This document shows, piece by piece, positions 15,439 through 24,286 of a DNA stretch of 64,000 nucleotides. Every line of letters begins with the position of its first letter. Within the stretch, counting starts at the first letter, position 1. The stretch is from an uncultured Saprospiraceae bacterium (GTDB lineage: Bacteria > Bacteroidota > Bacteroidia > Chitinophagales > Saprospiraceae). A program made the translations under genes and the position numbers. The notes below the pieces were generated by a model that worked only from the letters and a program-made list of their open reading frames with translations, had not been told where the DNA came from and made no database searches. Where the stretch lies: positions 1 to 64,000 of the forward strand of contig CALLAE010000093.1 of assembly GCA_938002665.1 (NCBI GenBank). Reading direction: 5' to 3'.

Positions 15439-15774
15439 TCATAGTTTGTTATTCTGTAAATGTCTATCCGCGTCTCTATTGGTCTTCTTTTCGATGTTCT
15501 TTGTGATCGCTTTTTCGAGATCTATACCCATCTGATTAGCCATACAGCTTACTACAAATATTATGTCTGCCATCTCATCAGCCATTGCTGCTTTCTGATC
15601 TGTCTTGGCTAAGGGTTCCTTGAACGATTGTTCTCCATATATCCTGGCAACTAACCTTGCTAGTTCTCCTACCTCCTCAGTAAGTATAGTCATGTTAGTC
15701 AGCTCATTAAAGTATCTAACGCCATAGGTTTGAATCCAATTATCAGTCTGTGCTTGTAGCTCCTTGATAGACAT
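15439..15774 (-). CDS. MazG-like nucleotide pyrophosphohydrolase
   Basis: 111 residues, a single MazG domain. EEVGELARLVARI gives the ExxE half of the metal site and DEMADIIFVVSCMANQMGID the ExxD half. The family hydrolyses non-canonical or excess NTPs to NMP and pyrophosphate. The short form is often a dimer or tetramer. It begins one base after the dtd stop, so the two housekeeping enzymes are co-translated. Confidence 0.88.
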   Translation of the reverse strand: MSIKELQAQTDNWIQTYGVRYFNELTNMTILTEEVGELARLVARIYGEQSFKEPLAKTDQKAAMADEMADIIFVVSCMANQMGIDLEKAITKNIEKKTNRDADRHLQNNKL

Positions 15775-15775
15775 G

Positions 15776-16231
15776 TTATTCTTTGTTTTTTGAATCCATT
15801 ATGATAGTAACTGGACCATCATTGACATAAGAAACTTTCATATCAGCCCCAAATATACCTGTACCTACTGTACCAGAATAGCTTGCCCTTAGTTCCGTTA
15901 GGAAACAGTCATACATTATTTTAGCAAACTCCGGTTTCGCAGATTTAATATATGAGGGTCTATTACCTTTTTTTGTACTTGCATATAAAGTAAACTGACT
16001 AATAACTAATAGGCCACCACTAATATCTGCTATGGATAAATTCATTTTGCCCTCTTCATCACTAAAGATTCGCAGCTTTATGATTTTATTGATTAGCCAA
16101 GAGATATCCTCTTTCGTATCCTCATTCCCGACCCCAAGGTAGACTATTAGACCTTTTCCTATAGCGCCTACTTCTTCATTCTCCACGGTAACTGAAGCTG
16201 GTAAAAGTGTTCTTTGAATGACTGCTCTCAA
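15776..16231 (-). CDS. dtd: D-aminoacyl-tRNA deacylase
   Basis: 151 residues. It hydrolyses D-aminoacyl-tRNA, protecting translation from D-amino acids. Both family motifs are seen: SQFTLYA near residue 77 and NDGPVTI near residue 137. The start is TTG at 16231; the resulting N-terminus (MRAVIQR) matches the conserved family start, which supports this unusual codon. It is the first gene of the run that ends with nadK. Confidence 0.93.
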   Translation of the reverse strand: MRAVIQRTLLPASVTVENEEVGAIGKGLIVYLGVGNEDTKEDISWLINKIIKLRIFSDEEGKMNLSIADISGGLLVISQFTLYASTKKGNRPSYIKSAKPEFAKIMYDCFLTELRASYSGTVGTGIFGADMKVSYVNDGPVTIIMDSKNKE

Positions 16232-16725
16232 CTGTTGATTAATTGTTACTTAAAGCACTATTTCAACATTAAGAAAAACGGAAAAATATTTATCAGTCCT
16301 TTATATATATCGATATATAATATATAAATCTTACTAATGTTTTCTCCCGTACTCTTCTCTAAGAAATAGACAGGGACAAATTACAGTTTTTATTTACAAT
16401 AGGCTTTATACACGGAAAGTGGAAAATAGGCTTAGCTCTTTGTATTATAGAACAGTTGTTGTTGGTAAAGCTGTATAATTCCATAGTCTTATCTTGGGTA
16501 TAAGATTTTCTAATCTTTCTATCTATCATTATACAGCAACTAACAGGACTAATAATAGTAATCTCTTTTTTTATATAAAAGAAAACTATTATTAATAGGA
16601 ATGGTGAAATGTTGGTTAGTGGATAGAGATAAAAAATGAGAGAGATGTATAACATAGTGAATAACTTGTGCTGCGAAACAATTTCCCCATTATTCTTCTT
16701 TGTTTCTTAGAAAGTTGTTCCGCGC
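16232..16725. other. AT-rich intergenic region between divergent dtd and ctaA
   Basis: About 490 bases with no supported gene. It contains a perfect 16-bp AT-rich palindrome at 16304-16319 (TATATATCGATATATA) and a shorter inverted repeat ATCTT/AAGAT near 16492-16508. Minus-strand frames here are short and hydrophobic by base composition only. The promoters for the two divergent units must lie in this stretch, but I cannot fix their boxes. Confidence 0.5.
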
Positions 16726-17772
16726 ATGAAGTATAATAAGTATGTTAGAATCTGGTTGTTGTGTGGTTGTGTTCTTTTGTTTTTTCAAATTTTTATAGGA
16801 GGTGTTACCAGGATTACGGGATCTGGTCTTTCTATAACAAAGTGGGAGATTATAACAGGCACCTTACCTCCTACCAGTGAAGAAGCGTGGAACAAAGAGT
16901 TTGATCTTTATAAGGAGACCCCTCAGTATAAGAAGATTAACCAAGGGATGGCCCTATCTAAGTTTAAGTTCATCTATTTCTGGGAATACTTTCATCGTCT
17001 ATGGGCCAGGCTCATGGGTTTCGTATTTATCTTTCCTTTTATCTTTTTCATATACAAAAAGTGGATAGATAGGTGGATGATACGTCAGCTATGTCTGGTT
17101 ATATTCTGGGCGATGATGGCTGCGCTCTTCGGTTGGATAATGGTGGCGAGTGGCTTAGTGGACAGGCCATGGGTAAATGCCTACAAATTGTCATTACATC
17201 TGGGGATAGCCTTGACGACATTATCATTCTTGATCTGGGGAGTATATCGTGCGGTAGGCTATAATAAGTTAGCCTCTGATAATAAACAACTTTACCGTCT
17301 TGCTTGGTTCTTCTTATTAGCCTTGATTTTACAGATTTTCTTTGGAGCTGTGGTGAGTGGAATGAGAGCTGCATTGTATTATCCTTCATGGCCAGATCTG
17401 AATGGTAAGTATATCCCAGAGGTACTTCTAGACCCTAGTTCCTGGCGTCTGACCAATCTTGTAGATTATGACAAAGATGCTTTTATGCCTGCTCTTATAC
17501 ATGTATTGCATAGAAATTGGGGCTATTTTGTATATGCTTTTGGCACTTATCTAAGTTATAGAATCTTAAGATACCCGCTAAGACCTCTTTTTTATGGCTT
17601 TAATGTCGGTTTATTAGTGTTTCTAAACCTACAGGTCTTGCTAGGAATCCTTTTACTTATTAACTCTAAGGCTAGTATACCTTTATGGTTTGGTGTTCTG
17701 CATCAGGCTATTGCAATTGGCTTACTTTGTATAGCTTTGTTTAATATTTATGTTTTTAAAAGAAGGATTTAA
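16726..17772 (+). CDS. ctaA: Heme A synthase (COX15/CtaA family)
   Basis: 348 residues, about eight membrane spans in two repeated four-helix halves. It oxidises the methyl group of heme O to make heme A for cytochrome oxidase. The conserved ligand histidines are seen in EYFHRLWAR, LSLHLGIA, IHVLHRNWGY and VLHQAIA. The start GGVTRITGSGLSITKW matches the COX15-like (type 2) group. No oxidase or heme O synthase gene is nearby. A hydrolase gene follows 15 bases later, so the two are probably co-transcribed. Confidence 0.94.
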   Translation: MKYNKYVRIWLLCGCVLLFFQIFIGGVTRITGSGLSITKWEIITGTLPPTSEEAWNKEFDLYKETPQYKKINQGMALSKFKFIYFWEYFHRLWARLMGFVFIFPFIFFIYKKWIDRWMIRQLCLVIFWAMMAALFGWIMVASGLVDRPWVNAYKLSLHLGIALTTLSFLIWGVYRAVGYNKLASDNKQLYRLAWFFLLALILQIFFGAVVSGMRAALYYPSWPDLNGKYIPEVLLDPSSWRLTNLVDYDKDAFMPALIHVLHRNWGYFVYAFGTYLSYRILRYPLRPLFYGFNVGLLVFLNLQVLLGILLLINSKASIPLWFGVLHQAIAIGLLCIALFNIYVFKRRI

Positions 17773-17787
17773 ATTGGAATCCGCATA

Positions 17788-18576
17788 ATGAGATTCAAGT
17801 CGGTCATAAAGGAAGGAAGTTTTAAGTATCAGGAAACCAATGGCGGTGAAGAGGTTCTATTGTTACTACATGGACTCTTTGGAGCCACGGGGAACTTTAA
17901 AGCGATACAAGAGAATTTTAAGGATACTTATAACGTAGTAACCCCTGTTCTACCTATTATGTCTATGCCGATAAAGCAACTAAGTTTAGGCGGACTAGTA
18001 GATCACATTGCTGCTTTTGTAGAATATAAGGGGTATGAGAAAATTCACATTGTAGGCAATTCTTTAGGTGGACATCTTGCTCAGTTGTATGCAATTAGGT
18101 TTCCTGAAAAGGTCAATAGTATAACTCTTACTGGAAGTTCAGGCTTGTTTGAAAATGCAATGGGCTCGTCCTTTCCGAAGCGTGGTGATTATAATTTTAT
18201 CAGAACTAAAGCTGAGAGCACTTTTTATGACCCAGCTACAGCTACTAAGGAAATGGTAGATGAAGTCTTTGAAACTGTCAATGATAGAGCAAAAGCTATA
18301 AGAGTAGTCATAACAGCTAAGTCTGCTGTCAGAAATAATCTAGAGGACAAGATCAAGGATATCCTGTCACCTGTGTTACTAGTATGGGGTAAGCAGGACA
18401 AGATTACACCTTCATGGGTTGGAGAAAAGTTTCATTCTATATTACCCAATTCAAGACTTGAAATCATAGACAAGTGTGGTCATGCGCCTATGATGGAAAG
18501 GCCTGATGACTTTAATGGTTTGCTCTCAGACTTTCTGAATAACTTATCTAAAAATAAAAAAGAGGCCCTTGCTTAG
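17788..18576 (+). CDS. Alpha/beta hydrolase
   Basis: 262 residues, cytosolic. The alpha/beta hydrolase core runs through: LLLHGLFGATGNF (oxyanion loop), the nucleophile elbow GNSLGGH near residue 93, the acid in WGKQDKIT and the catalytic His in CGHAPMMERPDDF. It lies 15 bases after ctaA and ends in a terminator. The substrate cannot be deduced; a role in heme or lipid metabolism would be guesswork. Confidence 0.88.
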   Translation: MRFKSVIKEGSFKYQETNGGEEVLLLLHGLFGATGNFKAIQENFKDTYNVVTPVLPIMSMPIKQLSLGGLVDHIAAFVEYKGYEKIHIVGNSLGGHLAQLYAIRFPEKVNSITLTGSSGLFENAMGSSFPKRGDYNFIRTKAESTFYDPATATKEMVDEVFETVNDRAKAIRVVITAKSAVRNNLEDKIKDILSPVLLVWGKQDKITPSWVGEKFHSILPNSRLEIIDKCGHAPMMERPDDFNGLLSDFLNNLSKNKKEALA

Positions 18577-18592
18577 AACCTCTTTTAATTTT
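18559..18592 (+). terminator. Terminator overlapping the hydrolase stop codon
   Basis: AAAGAGG (18559-18565) pairs with CCTCTTT (18579-18585), with the TAG stop inside the loop, followed by a T-rich stretch. Confidence 0.65.
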
Positions 18593-18617
18593 CTGCCCTT
18601 CTTTTAATTGCTTACAG

Positions 18618-20969
18618 CTAAGGCTGTTGTAATTTCTCTTTTGACTTTTCTGCTTTCTTGGCTCTTTGCATAGGATTCTCTCCTCCACCGCTGCCACGTG
18701 GTCCGCTCTTACGCTTGAATAATTCGAATCTGTCAGCTTTACTTTTTGGTTTAAAACTATTATTACTTACATCTACATCTGCCGTTTCTAGATAAGGATC
18801 TAGTATAATGTCATCTACTTTTTTTGATAATACGAATGTTTTCGTAACAGAATCACCAAATCTCCATATTTCTGCAGGAATACGTTTCAGCTCTTCGGTA
18901 CCGTCCTCATATTTGAACAGTAAAATTATTGGCATCACTAAACCCTTGTTCTCAAAAGTCAGAGTATAGTAATGCGCATCTTTTTCTATTAGCTTTCTTT
19001 CTTCCTCACTTAAGCTAGCGAGATACTTTCTGTACTCCTCATCGTGAAGAGCATCTTTATCTAGAGGATCATAATCTGTATAATAATCTTCTATAGATGG
19101 ATCTTTTTCATTCAAGGTTTCAGGTATTGCTCTTCTATTACGTTCTCTCGTAATATCATAAGTAGTGGCCTTACGCTTTGCTTTTTCTCTTTCTTCAGTT
19201 TCCTTCGGATTCTTACTATCTATTTTAGAATAGGTCACATCAGTAAGTGCTTGGTCTACATGATCATTAGTGTAGAACCACCCTCTCCAGAACCAGTCGA
19301 GATCTACAGCTGAGGCATCTTCCATAGTTCTAAAAAAGTCAGCTGGTGCGGGATGTTTAAAAGCCCATCGTTGACAATACTCTTTGAAGGCATGATCAAA
19401 TAGTTCTCTACCCATTACAGTCTCTCTTAGAATATTAAGAGCTGTAGCAGGCTTAGCATAAGCATTGCTACCAAACTGATGGATAGATTCAGAGTTGGTC
19501 ATAATAGGTGATATGTTAGATTTATCTCCACCCATGTAATCCACGATCTTATGTGCTGCTCCTCTTCTGGAAGGATAATTTCTCTCCCAGTGCTGTTCGG
19601 TTAGGTATTGAACAAAAGTGGTCAGTCCTTCATCCATCCATGTCCATTGTCTTTCGTCAGAGTTGATTATCATAGGGAACCAGTTATGTCCTACCTCATG
19701 TATGATAACACCGATGTGTCCATATTTCATTCTCTGAGAGTAAGTGCCATCATCTTCGCATCTACCAAAGTTGAAGCAGATCATGGGATATTCCATTCCC
19801 ATGTTACCATCTATAGACCACGCTGTCGGGTAGGGATAATCTATGGTGTAGTGAGAAAACCATTTTACTGTATGTGCGACTGCTTTGGTAGAGTATTTAT
19901 TCCAAAGGCAATCTCCTTCTTTAGTCCACATTGATGCAGCCATTACTGTTCGCCCATCTGACATAGGAACACCTACAGCATCCCATATAAATCTTCTAGA
20001 ACTCGCAAAGGCAAAATCTCTCACATTCTCAGCTTTGAACTTCCAGGTTTTGGTTTTAGATGTGATTCCATCTTCGGCTGCTTCTATTCGGTCATCAGCT
20101 TCTTCCATGGATGCAATAGTGACTGGTTGCTCAGTTTCTTTCATTGCCTTCTTGAGTCGTTTCTTTTGTTCTGCGCTTAAGACCTTGTCTTCGTTTTGCA
20201 GTGTACCAGAAGCTGCGACTAGGTGATCGGCAGGTACTTTGATCTCTACCTCATAGTCTCCAAAGGTCAGCGTGAACTCTCCTCTGCCTAAGAACTGCTT
20301 GTTCTGCCAGCCATCTACATCATTGTACTGACACATACGTGGAAACCATTGTGCAATCACATATACGTTATGGCCGTCATCAAAAGGCTCATATCCACTC
20401 CTTCCTCTTACTTCCTTAGTGTTATTGATATTATACCACCAGTTTATAGAGAAGGTGGTGCTTTGCTTAGGTAGTAGGGCAGTGGGTAGGGAAATGCGCA
20501 TCATGGTTTTATTTATGAAATAGTCCATACCCTTACCACTGCTGTTCTTCACACCTTCTATTTTGAAGCCACCATCAAAAGAAGGACTAAGGTTAGAGAG
20601 AGCTGTAGTGCTCATTCTGTCTCCTAGTTTAGAAGCTCTAATATCATGAGAATGGGAATCTTTAGCTCTGACATTCTGATCTAACTGTACCCATAAATAA
20701 GTTAGTGGATCTGGAGAATTATTATAGTAGGTGATAGTCTCACTTCCTTTCAGGACTTGATTTTTATCATCTAACTCTACTTTTATTTTGTAGTCTGCTT
20801 TCTGTTGCCAGTATTCATGACCAGGAGCTCCTGAAGGTGCTCTGTAAGTATTAGGAGTAGGTAACTCTTCGTTTAGTTGTTTGAACTTATTATGATTATA
20901 GTTATCTACTTGAGAGCTTATAGTAGATACGCTAAGGACAAGGATAAGTAGGCTTATTATATTTCTCAT
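18618..20969 (-). CDS. Secreted M1 family metallopeptidase
   Basis: 783 residues with a signal peptide (about 1-19). The zinc site is HEVGH at residues 424-428 with a downstream Glu447 (WMDEGLTTF), and the substrate motif appears as GMEYP at 391-395 in place of the classic GAMEN. This fits the Bacteroidota branch of M1 aminopeptidases. The last ~200 residues are charged and end in a low-complexity Lys/Glu/Arg tail (AKKAEKSKEKLQQP). No sorting domain is obvious. It acts outside the cytoplasm, probably on peptides. Converges on the hydrolase terminator. Confidence 0.92.
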   Translation of the reverse strand: MRNIISLLILVLSVSTISSQVDNYNHNKFKQLNEELPTPNTYRAPSGAPGHEYWQQKADYKIKVELDDKNQVLKGSETITYYNNSPDPLTYLWVQLDQNVRAKDSHSHDIRASKLGDRMSTTALSNLSPSFDGGFKIEGVKNSSGKGMDYFINKTMMRISLPTALLPKQSTTFSINWWYNINNTKEVRGRSGYEPFDDGHNVYVIAQWFPRMCQYNDVDGWQNKQFLGRGEFTLTFGDYEVEIKVPADHLVAASGTLQNEDKVLSAEQKKRLKKAMKETEQPVTIASMEEADDRIEAAEDGITSKTKTWKFKAENVRDFAFASSRRFIWDAVGVPMSDGRTVMAASMWTKEGDCLWNKYSTKAVAHTVKWFSHYTIDYPYPTAWSIDGNMGMEYPMICFNFGRCEDDGTYSQRMKYGHIGVIIHEVGHNWFPMIINSDERQWTWMDEGLTTFVQYLTEQHWERNYPSRRGAAHKIVDYMGGDKSNISPIMTNSESIHQFGSNAYAKPATALNILRETVMGRELFDHAFKEYCQRWAFKHPAPADFFRTMEDASAVDLDWFWRGWFYTNDHVDQALTDVTYSKIDSKNPKETEEREKAKRKATTYDITRERNRRAIPETLNEKDPSIEDYYTDYDPLDKDALHDEEYRKYLASLSEEERKLIEKDAHYYTLTFENKGLVMPIILLFKYEDGTEELKRIPAEIWRFGDSVTKTFVLSKKVDDIILDPYLETADVDVSNNSFKPKSKADRFELFKRKSGPRGSGGGENPMQRAKKAEKSKEKLQQP

Positions 20970-21036
20970 GACAGTTATTGTAACTCAAAAGAAATAAAGG
21001 TATGATAAAGCGCTTACATTGATGGTTAAAGAAAAT

Positions 21037-21075
21037 GAAAAGCCTTCCCTCTCTGAGAGAAAGCTTTTCATTTTT
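21037..21075. terminator. Bidirectional terminator between EGF lipoprotein and M1 peptidase genes
   Basis: GAAAAGC (21037-21043) and GCTTTTC (21063-21069) are perfect arms enclosing a second partial stem (TTCCCTCTC/GAGAGAA). A strong T-run follows on the plus strand (21070-21076) and a weaker one on the minus strand, which is the side that ends the lipoprotein gene. Confidence 0.6.
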
Positions 21076-21359
21076 TATTGGCAGTCAAAGCCTACTGCCT
21101 CCCATGCACTTACTGCTGTGGTAAATTGGAAATCCATAATATCGCCAGGAAAATCATCCTTGCATACTCTGACAGTAACCTCTCCTTCCTTGTTACAAGT
21201 AAAACAGTCTCTTATCTCGCAATTAGTACCAGAGAAGTTTTCTGTACACTGACAGACCCCTTCATCACAAGTAGCCCCATTCTGGCATACGACATCATCG
21301 CAAGGATCAGAACACATAATGAATAACAGTGAGGTAAGAACAAAAAGAAATTTTTTCAT
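21075..21359 (-). CDS. Small lipoprotein: EGF-like domain plus four-cysteine domain
   Basis: 94 residues. Signal peptide ends in a lipobox-like LFIMC near residue 16, so it should be lipid-anchored. Residues about 17-50 form an EGF-like domain (CDDVVCQNGATCDEGVCQCTENFSGTNCE). The last 43 residues form a second motif, CxxC-x10-C-x26-C. The same spacing with similar sequence recurs as the only domain of the small lipoprotein at 51077-51286. It follows a related EGF lipoprotein gene by 4 bases. No function known. Confidence 0.8.
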   Translation of the reverse strand: MKKFLFVLTSLLFIMCSDPCDDVVCQNGATCDEGVCQCTENFSGTNCEIRDCFTCNKEGEVTVRVCKDDFPGDIMDFQFTTAVSAWEAVGFDCQ

Positions 21360-21363
21360 AGGT

Positions 21364-21813
21364 TTAGTTTAAGTTTATTATACCTGAGCAATCTAAGTCG
21401 CCTCCGTTTGTGTTTTTAAACATTAATCTAGCATTCATTTCTGAATCGCTTAGAAATTCATATTCTCCAGTTACGCCACTCTTACTGAAGCTAAATTTGT
21501 TATCAGCAAATCTCGCAGTGGTTGTTATTCTATTTTTAAACGTAGTGATAAGGAGTTGATCTAAATCAGGTCCTTTTTCAACTACTAAAACTGTAGGGTA
21601 ATAACTGTTTTCAGAGCATCTTAGGTCAGCTGACCATGCGCCAAGGTATTTTTCCCTAACCTCAGATTCACACAAAGTGCCTTCGTACCCATCTGGGCAA
21701 AGACAAGTTCCTTCTAGACAGGTCCCACCATTCTGACATACGATATCATCACATGGTTGGGAACAGCTAATAGCTAATACGGTTAATACTAAAATGTTTT
21801 TTAGGGTTTTCAT
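21364..21813 (-). CDS. Lipoprotein with EGF-like domain
   Basis: 149 residues. Signal peptide with lipobox LAISC, then an EGF-like domain (CDDIVCQNGGTCLEGTCLCPDGYEGTLCE) almost identical in layout to the neighbour's. Residues 55-149 have the alternating-strand look of a small lipocalin-like barrel (YLGAWSADLRCSEN to DLDCSGIINLN). The two genes are probably an operon arising by duplication of the EGF part with different C-terminal halves. Likely surface or periplasmic. Confidence 0.8.
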   Translation of the reverse strand: MKTLKNILVLTVLAISCSQPCDDIVCQNGGTCLEGTCLCPDGYEGTLCESEVREKYLGAWSADLRCSENSYYPTVLVVEKGPDLDQLLITTFKNRITTTARFADNKFSFSKSGVTGEYEFLSDSEMNARLMFKNTNGGDLDCSGIINLN

Positions 21814-21926
21814 TCATCTAAATTGTAATTAATAAAAATTGTTTCTAATCAGTCAGATAATGAAAAACGGAATAGGAAGAATTGATTGTTCCATTGTGTA
21901 AACCAAAAAACTTGCCAATTATATGA

Positions 21927-21942
21927 TGTTCCACGGGGAACA
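21927..21942. promoter_or_regulatory. parS: parS-like site 1
   Basis: TGTTCCACGGGGAACA differs by one central base from the perfect palindrome TGTTCCACGTGGAACA, a known ParB-binding parS sequence in pseudomonads and some other bacteria. It lies in the gap between thrC and the EGF lipoprotein gene. Confidence 0.65.
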
Positions 21943-21970
21943 GGGGTTTTTAACTGATTCATATTTTGCG

Positions 21971-21986
21971 AGTTCCACGTGGAACA
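21971..21986. promoter_or_regulatory. parS: parS-like site 2
   Basis: AGTTCCACGTGGAACA contains the complete 14-bp palindrome GTTCCACGTGGAAC. It starts 44 bases from site 1 and lies 10 bases past the thrC stop. Confidence 0.75.
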
Positions 21987-21996
21987 AAGAATCCTC

Positions 21997-23298
21997 TCAG
22001 TCAATTAGCAAGGCCTTAAAATCTTCATAAGAGTTAGAACACGGAATAGATATCTTATTTCCTGACATAAAGGCTCTTAGTTTTTCTGGTTGATTTAGTC
22101 CACCTGGAGCCTTTTCCATTGGTTTATTGAATTTACCAGGGTGAGCAGTTTCTAAGAAGATAGTTTGGTGATCCGGAAATTCTTTGAGGTACTTTTTGCA
22201 GGCAAGGTAGCCGATTGCTCCATGTGGGTCAGCAGTATAATCATAGCTCAGTTTTATGTCTTTTATGGCTTGTAGTGTTTGTTTGTCAGAATAATAATCC
22301 CCTAGCACTTTCTTATTGATCAGGTTCCACGTGGAACTATCATTTCCAAACAAGGCTTTCATCCTTGGAAAGTTACTTGGATTACCTACATCCATAGCAT
22401 TAGATATGGTTGGTACTGATGGTCTGGCTTCATAGTTTCCAGTCTCTAAGTAATTTGGAACCGTTTTGTTTTCGTTTGTCGCTGCAATAAACTTGTGTAC
22501 AGGTAAACCCATTTCTACACTTAACAGACCAGCAGTAAGATTTCCAAAGTTGCCAGAAGGAACACTATAGACAATGGGTCTTTGTTTGTCTGCAATCTGC
22601 TTATAGCCTTCAAAGTAATAGAATGACTGGGGTAAGAGCCTGGCTATATTAATAGAATTAGCAGAGCTGAAATTATACTTGGATTTGAGATCTTCATCTA
22701 TAAAGGCTGCTTTAACTAGTGCTTGACAATCATCAAAAACACCATCAACTTCTACTGCAGAAATGTTCTCTCCCCAGGTGGTCAATTGTTTTTCTTGTAA
22801 TGTGCTGACCTTGCCAGAAGGGTAGAGGATTATAACTTTTATACCCGGAACCTTATAAAAGCCCGCAGCTACTGCGCCCCCAGTATCACCACTGGTCGCA
22901 ACCAAGATGGTCGTTTCTCTATCTTCGTTTCTCAGAAAGTAAGACATCAATTCTGCCATAAAGCGAGCACCAAAATCCTTAAATGCCATCGTGGGACCAT
23001 GCCATAACTCTAGAGTAAATATGTGTTCACTTAGCTTAATAAGAGGCGCTGGAAAGTTTATTGATCTCTGAATGAGTTGATATAAAGCAGCTTCAGGTAT
23101 GTAGGATCCTATCATGTTTTGTGCTACATGAAAGCCTAGCTCTGCAAAGTCAAACTGATTTATATGCTCGAAGAAAGAATCTGGTAAGCGCGGAATAACT
23201 ACAGGCATATACAAACCTTGATCCTTAGGAAAGGCATTGAGAACCGCTTCTTTAAGGTCTACTACATTAGTTTTATCATTAGTACTATACAGTTTCAT
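21997..23298 (-). CDS. thrC: Threonine synthase
   Basis: 433 residues from the ATG at 23298, which is one base after the thrB stop; the open frame runs 29 codons further but overlaps thrB. A PLP enzyme that turns O-phosphohomoserine into threonine. The PLP lysine lies in the FKDFGARF block, and TSGDTGGAVAAGF binds the phosphate. The short type (yeast-like N-terminus YSTND) is typical of Bacteroidota. Last gene of the thrABC operon. It holds one parS-like site. Confidence 0.96.
   Translation of the reverse strand: MKLYSTNDKTNVVDLKEAVLNAFPKDQGLYMPVVIPRLPDSFFEHINQFDFAELGFHVAQNMIGSYIPEAALYQLIQRSINFPAPLIKLSEHIFTLELWHGPTMAFKDFGARFMAELMSYFLRNEDRETTILVATSGDTGGAVAAGFYKVPGIKVIILYPSGKVSTLQEKQLTTWGENISAVEVDGVFDDCQALVKAAFIDEDLKSKYNFSSANSINIARLLPQSFYYFEGYKQIADKQRPIVYSVPSGNFGNLTAGLLSVEMGLPVHKFIAATNENKTVPNYLETGNYEARPSVPTISNAMDVGNPSNFPRMKALFGNDSSTWNLINKKVLGDYYSDKQTLQAIKDIKLSYDYTADPHGAIGYLACKKYLKEFPDHQTIFLETAHPGKFNKPMEKAPGGLNQPEKLRAFMSGNKISIPCSNSYEDFKALLID
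22323..22338. promoter_or_regulatory. parS: parS-like site 3, inside thrC
   Basis: GGTTCCACGTGGAACT contains the complete palindrome GTTCCACGTGGAAC and is read as Ser-Ser-Thr-Trp-Asn within thrC. ParB sites inside genes near the origin are normal. Confidence 0.72.
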
Positions 23299-23299
23299 T

Positions 23300-24232
23300 C
23301 TAGTATTTCTTTGCGCCCTCCAGATTAATTTTAGAATTATAAGTCGTGACCTGCACCCCTCTATCTTTAAAAAGTCGCCTAGCACCCTCCTCTATATTAT
23401 CGGCAATAACAGAATTCGCACAGAGTGCAAACATAGATGGTCCAGCACCAGAGATAGAAAAACCTAGAGCACCTTCAGTCATTGCAAGTTCTTTCATGTC
23501 ATAGAAATGTGGAATCAGTTGAGCCCTTTGCGGTTCTATAATAAGATCTTCTATGCTACGGCCCAGCAGCTCTATATCTGACTTATACATGGCTGCAACG
23601 AAAGCAGCAAGATTGCCTGACTGTTTTATATGTTGGTCCAGCTCTACCTTGTCACTTAAGATATCTCTAGAATCCTTAGTTAATAGTTTTATGTGGGGAT
23701 ATATAACAACAGCTCTTAGTCCGGGTATAGTAGGCAAGCCTACTACGTCTAAACTTTCATTATCTCTGATTAGCACAAAGCCACCGTAGAGTGAAGGGGC
23801 TACATTATCTGCATGCCATGAACCATCAGCTAACTGCTCTGCCTCTGTAGCACAGCGCAAAACTTCATGGTACTTACAAGGCCAATCTAGAAATGCGTTA
23901 ATACCAAAAGCACCTGCTACCGCACTGGAGGCACTACTACCCATCCCAGTCCCTATAGGCATGTTTTTATTCAAATCCATTTCTATGGGCATATCTTCTA
24001 TACCCAAATGTTGCATCATTTTGAGCGCTCCATAGCCAGCTACATTTTTTGTAGGGTCATAAGAGAGCTTTCCTCTATTTCTGATCGTGTTGATTTTGAG
24101 GCCCTTCTCTTTGCCTTCTCTTATGATAACTTCGTCTCCCAACTCCTCTATTGCAAAGCCTAGCACGTCATACCCTACGGCAACATTTGCTACAGTGGCA
24201 GGAGCGAAGCATTTACAAGGCACTTTTTTCAT
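23300..24232 (-). CDS. thrB: Homoserine kinase
   Basis: 310 residues, GHMP kinase family. Phosphorylates homoserine with ATP. Motif 2, PIGTGMGSSASSAVAGAFG, binds the ATP phosphates; the N-terminal FAPATVANVAVGYDVLGFA is the family start; GFSISGAGPSMFAL is motif 3. It lies 54 bases after thrA and one base before thrC, so all three are one operon in pathway order. Confidence 0.96.
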   Translation of the reverse strand: MKKVPCKCFAPATVANVAVGYDVLGFAIEELGDEVIIREGKEKGLKINTIRNRGKLSYDPTKNVAGYGALKMMQHLGIEDMPIEMDLNKNMPIGTGMGSSASSAVAGAFGINAFLDWPCKYHEVLRCATEAEQLADGSWHADNVAPSLYGGFVLIRDNESLDVVGLPTIPGLRAVVIYPHIKLLTKDSRDILSDKVELDQHIKQSGNLAAFVAAMYKSDIELLGRSIEDLIIEPQRAQLIPHFYDMKELAMTEGALGFSISGAGPSMFALCANSVIADNIEEGARRLFKDRGVQVTTYNSKINLEGAKKY

Positions 24233-24286
24233 GTTTTTTGTTTATAAATAACTGATAATCAGCTAATTATATAATTAATTTCAAAA

